From: DTU078 sp033808535
GTDB taxonomy: Bacteria; Bacillota; Clostridia; Oscillospirales; CAG-272
Length of the DNA stretch: 10,644 bases
Assembly (NCBI GenBank): GCA_033808535.1
Contig: JAPXNL010000074.1
Location: 1-10,644, forward strand
Reading direction: 5' to 3'
Shown here: in pieces, positions 6,420 through 10,644 of the stretch
How positions within the stretch are numbered: the stretch's first letter is position 1
Layout of the letters: each line of letters opens with the position of its first letter
The notes under the pieces: model-generated
The model's input: only the letters and a program-made list of their open reading frames with translations
What the model was told of the DNA's origin: nothing
The model's database searches: none
Program-made: the position numbers and the translations under genes

Positions 6420-6456
6420 TTGACAGTATTATAACACGGGTATAAAATGCTGTCAA
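6420..6456. promoter_or_regulatory. Overlapping face-to-face promoter, near-consensus on both strands
   Basis: Minus strand: TTGACA (6456-6451), 17 bp, TATAAT (6433-6428), a perfect promoter for the esterase gene with a start near 6421. Plus strand, in the same DNA: TTGACA (6420-6425), 17 bp, TAAAAT (6443-6448), pointing to the M23 gene with a start near 6455. The ends form the inverted repeat TTGACAG/CTGTCAA. The minus-strand promoter is well supported; activity on the plus strand is inferred. Confidence 0.8.
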
Positions 6457-6510
6457 CAACGCATTTTAATGATTGATAAGGGACTATATGAGCCTTGTGA
6501 CAAATTTTGC

Positions 6511-6539
6511 TTGCATTTCGGCGTATACTATGTTATAAT
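6511..6539 (+). promoter_or_regulatory. Extended -10 promoter of the M23 peptidase gene
   Basis: TGT followed by TATAAT (6534-6539) is an extended -10 element. The -35 at the right spacing, TTGCAT (6511-6516, 17 bp), is weak, as expected for extended -10 promoters. The start would be near 6546, leaving about 54 nt before the gene. This rules out a translation start at 6507 or 6543. Confidence 0.68.
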
Positions 6540-6599
6540 ACTATGGTATATTATGTTGTTCACTGTAATTTACCGGACAGGAGGAATAAACTGCGGCGT

Positions 6600-8093
6600 A
6601 TGGTGACAGTGCCGGACAAGTTAAAACCTCTGTTTCCGAATACGTACAAAAGAAGCGGCGCTGTGACGCTTACAAGGCGCCGGCCGCTGAAACGTCTCAG
6701 GCTGCCGTATATTGCAATACGGGCTGCGATGGTGTTTGCACTCCATCTCGCGCTTGCGGCATCTATCGTGTTCTACATTTCGTCGGTGATGGGCAGCGAA
6801 ATCGCTTTCGCCGCGTATGTAAACGGCAACAAAACTGCCTCCGTGTCCGATCCTGAAGTAATCCGAAAAGCGATAGGCAACCTTACGCTTATCTCAACGG
6901 ATATAAATGCCGACTTCGGCGACGGCAAACTGCCGCCGATAACCAAAGTTCCCGATTTTGATTTCAAGCTTAGCTACAGATTTGCGCTTACCGGCTCATT
7001 CGGTGCCGGGGCGCCGCTCGATATTGAAGAATGCACGGACAAGCTGTATAAAATAGTGCGCGAGGACTATGCCTACGCATTTACCGTTTACGCGGGCAAT
7101 ATGCTTGTGGCTGCAAGCAAGCATTACAACGATGCAGTGCAGGCGGTGGAAAAAATAGAGCAGTCGCTTACCGACGCTGCGCTGTACGAAGGTGAAGATG
7201 TGGACAAGGTCTGCATATCCACGGCTATAAACATTGAATACGGCTTATGCGAGCGTTCTAAAATCCTGTCGGCGGACGGGCTTTACAACAGACTGTCGAA
7301 GCTGCTTACGCCCGATACTGCTGCAGGCTCGAGAGTCGCATCGTCGGCAAACGGCGGCGCAGACCCGAATATTGATTACGGTATTAACCGCGTTGTCACA
7401 ATAAACGGCTATCCTGTTGCGATGTCAGCCGCACCTGCGATCAAGATGGAAAATATTAAGGTTGAGACCGTGACATGCCTGGTCGAATACAAAACGCGGT
7501 ATGCTGAATCTGATGAATATTATACAGGCCACACATTCGTTCAAACAAAGGGTGTTGCCGGTCTTGAGCGGGTGACATATGACCTTGTCATGGACGACGG
7601 AAATGTTGAGAAACGCCGGGTGGTGTCCCGCGAAATTATAATCGAGCCTGTGGATGAGATTATAATCGTCGGAACATGTCCGCTGCCGCAGCCCGTGCCG
7701 ACCGGCTCGTTTGACTGCCCTGTTATGAAGCCGTATTTGGTGACCTCACATTTCGGCGTGCAGCGCGCGGAGTTTGACGGTGACGCGTTCCACTATGGTG
7801 TGGACTTCAGCGCGGATAAGGGAGATCCGATATACGCAGCCGACGGCGGTACGGTTGTTTATGCAGGCTACAGCAAATCATACGGGCTGATGCTTAAGCT
7901 TGACCACGGAAACGGCTTTACAACAGTTTACGCCCACTGTTCAAAACTATTGTTCGATGTGGGCGACAAGGTTTACAAGGGCCAACAGATTGCACTTGCA
8001 GGCGATACAGGCGTTACAACAGGAGCGCACCTGCATTTTGAGATCCGAAAAAACGGAGTGTATGTTAACCCGCTGAAGTTTCTTGATAAATAA
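6600..8093 (+). CDS. Membrane-anchored G5-domain / M23 peptidoglycan endopeptidase
   Basis: The protein likely cleaves peptide bridges of peptidoglycan outside the membrane. Counting from the ATG at 6600 (497 residues): a basic cytoplasmic tail, a single membrane helix at about 36-63, a less conserved segment to ~280, a G5 domain at ~284-356, and a C-terminal M23 (LytM-like) domain at ~373-495. The zinc ligands are visible as His398 and Asp402 of HYGVD and His479 of HLHFE, with His477 as catalytic partner, so the enzyme should be active. The start is uncertain. AGGAGG (6579-6584) is 15 nt from the ATG, which is long, but 6 nt from an in-frame CTG at 6591, which would add three residues. The gene is divergent from the esterase and ends at a bidirectional terminator. 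A cell-wall remodelling role fits; a sporulation role cannot be decided. Confidence 0.92.
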   Translation: MVTVPDKLKPLFPNTYKRSGAVTLTRRRPLKRLRLPYIAIRAAMVFALHLALAASIVFYISSVMGSEIAFAAYVNGNKTASVSDPEVIRKAIGNLTLISTDINADFGDGKLPPITKVPDFDFKLSYRFALTGSFGAGAPLDIEECTDKLYKIVREDYAYAFTVYAGNMLVAASKHYNDAVQAVEKIEQSLTDAALYEGEDVDKVCISTAINIEYGLCERSKILSADGLYNRLSKLLTPDTAAGSRVASSANGGADPNIDYGINRVVTINGYPVAMSAAPAIKMENIKVETVTCLVEYKTRYAESDEYYTGHTFVQTKGVAGLERVTYDLVMDDGNVEKRRVVSREIIIEPVDEIIIVGTCPLPQPVPTGSFDCPVMKPYLVTSHFGVQRAEFDGDAFHYGVDFSADKGDPIYAADGGTVVYAGYSKSYGLMLKLDHGNGFTTVYAHCSKLLFDVGDKVYKGQQIALAGDTGVTTGAHLHFEIRKNGVYVNPLKFLDK

Positions 8094-8126
8094 CCATATC
8101 CGGGACTATTAAATAGAAAATAAAAA

Positions 8127-8151
8127 CCCGTATCTGAGATACGGGTTTTTT
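8127..8151. terminator. Bidirectional intrinsic terminator between M23 gene and folC
   Basis: CCCGTATC (8127-8134) and GATACGGG (8138-8145) form a perfect 8-bp stem with a TGA loop. The plus strand continues with TTTTTT (8146-8151) and the minus strand with TTTTTATTTT. It serves the convergent M23 and folC genes. Confidence 0.95.
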
Positions 8152-8169
8152 GATTGCTTTTTTGGATAG

Positions 8170-9444
8170 TCATGCGTTTTCCATAAAAGCTTTGCGGACA
8201 TCCGCGGAAAAGTACAGGCTGCCCAGCGCGACAATAGGTGCATTCAAATCGCGGGCAAGCAGCAGTGATTTGCGCACACCGTCGTCGATGGTATCGCAGG
8301 CCGTAACCGGGACGCCATACTGCCCGAGTAGACCGGCAAGCTCTCCGGCAGGCAATGCACGGGGATTATGCGGCGTCACAGTTACAAAAGCGTCGGCATA
8401 TTCCGAAAGCAATTTGGTCATTGTCCCGACGTCCTTATCCGCCATCACACCGATTAAAATAACAAGTTTTTTGCCCGGAAACAGCGCTTTGAATCCGTTG
8501 CAGGCGGCGGTTACGCCATGCACGTTATGAGCGCCGTCCAAAATCACGACGGGAGCGCGGCGCAAAAGCTCGAACCTGCCCGGCCACGCGGTATTTGCAA
8601 GTCCGGCGCGCAGGTGTTCGTCTTTGATATGCCAGCCCTTGTCACGCAATACCTCAAGCGCGGTGACAGCCAGCGCCATGTTTTTCGGCTGATAGGCGCC
8701 GGCAAGAGGTATGCGCAGATTTTTGTAAGGCTCAAAGTCGGATACCGAGCCGTCAAGCGTCAGCTCGCGCACGGTAAGCCTTGAAAAATCGACGCGCGTC
8801 AGCCTTGCACCGACAGACACGCACCTGTCTTCGATCACACGCAAAGCCTCAGGCTCCGCGCCGTATACGACGACGTCGCCGCCGGGCTTGATTATGCCGG
8901 CCTTTGCCGACGCAACAAGCTCAATTGTATTGCCCAGCTGCGCGGTGTGGTCTAGCCCGATGGCGGCGATAACGGCAAGCTCTGGCGTGTCGATGACGTT
9001 TGTGCTGTCAAGCTCGCCGCCCAGCCCGACCTCGAGCACGACAATGTCGCACGCCTGAAGCTTGAAAAAAAGCATCGAAAGTGCGGTGATAATCTCAAAC
9101 TCGGTCGGATGGTCGCCCATGGCGTCGGCTTTGGGACGCACGATTTCGACAAGCTCTGTCAGCTCTTCGTCGGTTATCTCTAAGCCGCAGACGCGCATGC
9201 ATTCGTTCAGCCTGCTTATATACGGCGACGTGTGCAGTCCCACGCGGTACCCGGCAGCGCAAAGCACGGATGAAATCATCGCACAGGTGCTGCCTTTGCC
9301 GTTGGTGCCGGCAATATGCACGAATTTGAGCGACCTCTGCGGGTTGTCCAGCGTTTCGAGCAGCGTACGGATGCGGGACAGCCCCGGTTTTGACCCGAGC
9401 CACTTTACGGAGCGGATATATTCAAGTGCCTGTTCTGTCGTCAA
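8170..9444 (-). CDS. folC: Folylpolyglutamate synthase / dihydrofolate synthase FolC
   Basis: FolC is a cytoplasmic Mur-ligase-type enzyme that uses ATP to add glutamate to folates (and often to dihydropteroate), trapping them in the cell. Motifs: the P-loop HIAGTNGKGST (43-53), SPYISRLNE, LEVGLGGELDSTN (137-149), IGLDHTAQLG (162-171), the AKAGIIKPG lysine segment (180-188), DGAHN (303-307) and HNPRALPA. From the TTG at 9444 the protein has 424 residues, the usual family length. This start lies one base after the TGA of the upstream folT-like gene (9448-9446), and GGTGG a few bases before could act as ribosome binding site, so translation is probably coupled. A longer reading from 9561 would overlap the upstream gene by 116 bp and is unlikely. 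The usual NERI-like segment reads NECM here, a small divergence. A bidirectional terminator follows. Confidence 0.95.
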   Translation of the reverse strand: MTTEQALEYIRSVKWLGSKPGLSRIRTLLETLDNPQRSLKFVHIAGTNGKGSTCAMISSVLCAAGYRVGLHTSPYISRLNECMRVCGLEITDEELTELVEIVRPKADAMGDHPTEFEIITALSMLFFKLQACDIVVLEVGLGGELDSTNVIDTPELAVIAAIGLDHTAQLGNTIELVASAKAGIIKPGGDVVVYGAEPEALRVIEDRCVSVGARLTRVDFSRLTVRELTLDGSVSDFEPYKNLRIPLAGAYQPKNMALAVTALEVLRDKGWHIKDEHLRAGLANTAWPGRFELLRRAPVVILDGAHNVHGVTAACNGFKALFPGKKLVILIGVMADKDVGTMTKLLSEYADAFVTVTPHNPRALPAGELAGLLGQYGVPVTACDTIDDGVRKSLLLARDLNAPIVALGSLYFSADVRKAFMENA

Positions 9445-9445
9445 G

Positions 9446-10348
9446 TCAGTCCACCGCCCCGGCTGCGATTTTCGCTGCCATCCATTTCCCGAGCGCCGCG
9501 CGGTCGAAAATAATCTGCCCGTCAAGCTCGGCGTATGTGCCCTCAAGCTCTCCGTTGTCAAGCAGCTCGGAGATTTTGTCTGCGGTCAGTTTCAGGTATG
9601 CGGCTGCTTCTTCTTTGTCCAGAAAATCGCCGGGTACGGATGTCTGTGAAGTCTCTGTTATGGCGGATTTCAGGTTCCGTGCGACGAGCAGTCCCGTAAA
9701 TCCGACTGTCAGCGACACCATAAGACAGCCAAGAAGAATCGATGCGGAGATTTTTCGCCATGAAACGGCTTCGTCACCGATATACTCGCTGTCAATTACC
9801 CCGGATTTGCGCATCTGCGAGACGAACCGGACAATCAGCGGATTCACCACAATATGAACAGGGATGAGAATTGCTTCCTGGAGTATGCGCGAGGTAAAGA
9901 AATAGACGAATCCTTTTGAATAGAGCAGTCCCAGCCAGAAGGAGTTGAGCAGCAGCGAAAAAACAACCGCATTAAACACTACCGTGCCGGCGTTTCGCAT
10001 CCAGAATCGTGCGGATTTTACCTTAACCTCGAGCCCGTAATATGCAAAGCCGAGCACGGCTCCGCGCAGAAATGCGGTGAGCGTAATGCCGGGCATGAAA
10101 GGCCCGACAGGAAATAAAATTGCGCCGATAAGATCACCCAGCGCTGCGGCAACGGCGGCCCACAGCGGGCCGTAGGCGGCGGCGCAAATGACGACGGGCA
10201 CAAACGCAAAGCCGATTTTCACAACCTGCGTGTTTATCGATAAAAATCGCGACAGCACAATCTCAAGCGCCACAAGCAGCGACACCTGCGCGAGTATCCG
10301 CACCGAAAAGGGAGTTTTGGAAAGTCTTTTTCCGTTTGTTTCAGCCAT
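9446..10348 (-). CDS. folT: FolT-like ECF folate transporter S component with extra TM helix and C-terminal HTH-like domain
   Basis: Residues ~14-178 form a six-helix S component of an ECF importer. FVPVVICAAAYGPLWAA and GDLIGAILFPVGPFMPG strongly recall the folate-specific FolT family, and the next gene is folC. S components pair with a shared EcfA/A'/T module, not found in this window. Beyond the S domain come a linker, a seventh hydrophobic helix (~200-223), and residues 242-292, DFLDKEEAAAYLKLTADKIS through FDRAALGKWM, which read like a winged helix-turn-helix of the excisionase/HTH_17 type. FolT proteins are normally about 170-190 residues; this one has 300. With N and C ends of the S domain inside, the extra helix would put the HTH-like part outside the cell, which conflicts with DNA binding. 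The ATG at 10348 has no ribosome binding site but lies 4 nt after the stop of a small ORF. A TTG at 10399 is an alternative start. Confidence 0.88.
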   Translation of the reverse strand: MAETNGKRLSKTPFSVRILAQVSLLVALEIVLSRFLSINTQVVKIGFAFVPVVICAAAYGPLWAAVAAALGDLIGAILFPVGPFMPGITLTAFLRGAVLGFAYYGLEVKVKSARFWMRNAGTVVFNAVVFSLLLNSFWLGLLYSKGFVYFFTSRILQEAILIPVHIVVNPLIVRFVSQMRKSGVIDSEYIGDEAVSWRKISASILLGCLMVSLTVGFTGLLVARNLKSAITETSQTSVPGDFLDKEEAAAYLKLTADKISELLDNGELEGTYAELDGQIIFDRAALGKWMAAKIAAGAVD

Positions 10349-10352
10349 AATA

Positions 10353-10430
10353 TCAGTCGTGTGCCCCGATACGCAGCACGGGCGCGCGGAGATAAGCAAA
10401 AGTTTTTGCTTTAAAAATATTTTTAAGCAT
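10353..10430 (-). CDS. 25-residue upstream ORF, probably coupled to folT translation
   Basis: ATG at 10430 follows AGGAGGG (10446-10440) by 9 nt, the best ribosome binding site of this operon. It encodes MLKNIFKAKTFAYLRAPVLR then IGAHD and stops with TGA at 10355-10353, 4 nt before the ATG of the folT-like gene, which has no site of its own. The peptide is basic and partly hydrophobic and matches nothing I recognise. A leader peptide whose translation delivers ribosomes to folT is the simplest reading. A sequencing frameshift that splits the true N-terminus of FolT is possible but less likely, since FolT is complete from 10348. Confidence 0.6.
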   Translation of the reverse strand: MLKNIFKAKTFAYLRAPVLRIGAHD

Positions 10431-10439
10431 AAAAATAAA

Positions 10440-10475
10440 CCCTCCTATCGAGCTTCTGCAGCTACATAAGGAGAG
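10440..10475 (-). promoter_or_regulatory. Hairpin that can hide the leader-ORF ribosome binding site
   Basis: On the minus strand CUCUCCU (10475-10469) can pair with AGGAGGG (10446-10440) over seven positions, one G-U. The 22-nt loop itself holds AGCU-GCAGA-AGCU. This would cover the ribosome binding site of the 25-codon ORF and, through coupling, lower folT and folC translation. Confidence 0.5.
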
Positions 10476-10644
10476 CTTGGGTATTTCGGTGCAAAAATAC
10501 CGGCGGCTCCATTATGCAACAGCGGGATGCGGCTGCAGCACCGCGAACGGAGCAAGTCCGTTACTTCGTCCGCGCGTCAACTCCCCGTCCGCGCGGCACT
10601 GTACGCGCCGCAGCCTACTCTGTATTTGTTATAATGCATTGATA
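10476..10644 (-). other. Structured upstream region of the folate operon, no gene seen
   Basis: On the minus strand this stretch can form AACGGA/TCCGTT (10562-10557 with 10551-10546) and GGTATTT/AAATACC (10501-10495 with 10486-10480). On the plus strand, CGTCCGCGCG is directly repeated at 10567 and 10586. It does not match the tetrahydrofolate riboswitch core that I would expect before folT. At the window edge, TTATAA within 10628-10635 could be a -10 on either strand; a minus-strand -35 would lie outside. Confidence 0.4.

Noticed and set aside
9062..9857. Long plus-strand frames opposite folC and folT
   Set aside because: They lie antisense to well-supported genes and show no recognisable domains; they are shadows of high-GC codon use.
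10628..10635. Plus-strand extended -10 (TGTTATAAT) at the right edge
   Set aside because: The -35 position reads GC-rich with no match, and no downstream sequence is available to support a gene; the motif is nearly palindromic and could serve the folate operon instead.
10431..10644. Tetrahydrofolate riboswitch upstream of folT
   Set aside because: The conserved GGAGAGUAG...CGCGUUAAG...GCGAGAGCGCGGUGA-type core could not be found by eye.

Overview
The window looks like chromosomal DNA of a Gram-positive anaerobe of class Clostridia (Oscillospirales or a related order). This is inferred from the type III glutamine synthetase, the FolT-type folate carrier, the membrane-anchored G5/M23 cell-wall peptidase, strong AGGAGG ribosome binding sites, sigma-A promoters close to TTGACA-17-TATAAT, and moderate GC with AT-rich gaps. 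No transposase, integrase, tRNA, rRNA or CRISPR array was seen. The genes are mostly housekeeping; the novelty lies in the gaps, the leaders and one gene fusion.

Layout: (1) 1-867, minus strand: the N-terminal half of purF, first enzyme of purine synthesis, running off the left edge, with its own promoter and a ~190-nt structured leader. (2) 868-1911: a gap of about 1 kb between divergent purF and glnN. It is not empty. It holds a compact unit on the minus strand (promoter 1427-1455, ~290-nt RNA with several interlocking helices, intrinsic terminator ending at 1134), a perfect 15-bp tandem repeat, a long hairpin beside a second minus-strand promoter, and the glnN promoter with a leader hairpin. 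(3) 1912-4005: glnN, type III glutamine synthetase. (4) 4209-5273: a DinB-like plus DUF3795 Cys-rich fusion protein. (5) 5290-5431: a predicted three-way-junction element and a bidirectional terminator. (6) 5450-6370, minus: an acetyl-xylan-esterase-like alpha/beta hydrolase, divergent from (7) 6600-8093: a membrane-anchored G5/M23 endopeptidase. The gap between these two carries a core promoter that reads as near-consensus on both strands. (8) A bidirectional terminator, then a minus-strand folate operon: a 25-codon upstream ORF with a strong, possibly hidden ribosome binding site, a FolT-like ECF substrate-binding component with a C-terminal HTH-like domain, and folC.

Functional themes are glutamine and one-carbon/purine metabolism: GlnN makes glutamine, PurF consumes it, FolT imports folate, and FolC polyglutamylates folates that supply formyl groups to purine synthesis. 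The genes are not one operon. The best candidates for something undescribed or under-described are the structured RNA between purF and glnN, the FolT-HTH fusion with its coupled upstream ORF, and the face-to-face bidirectional promoter.
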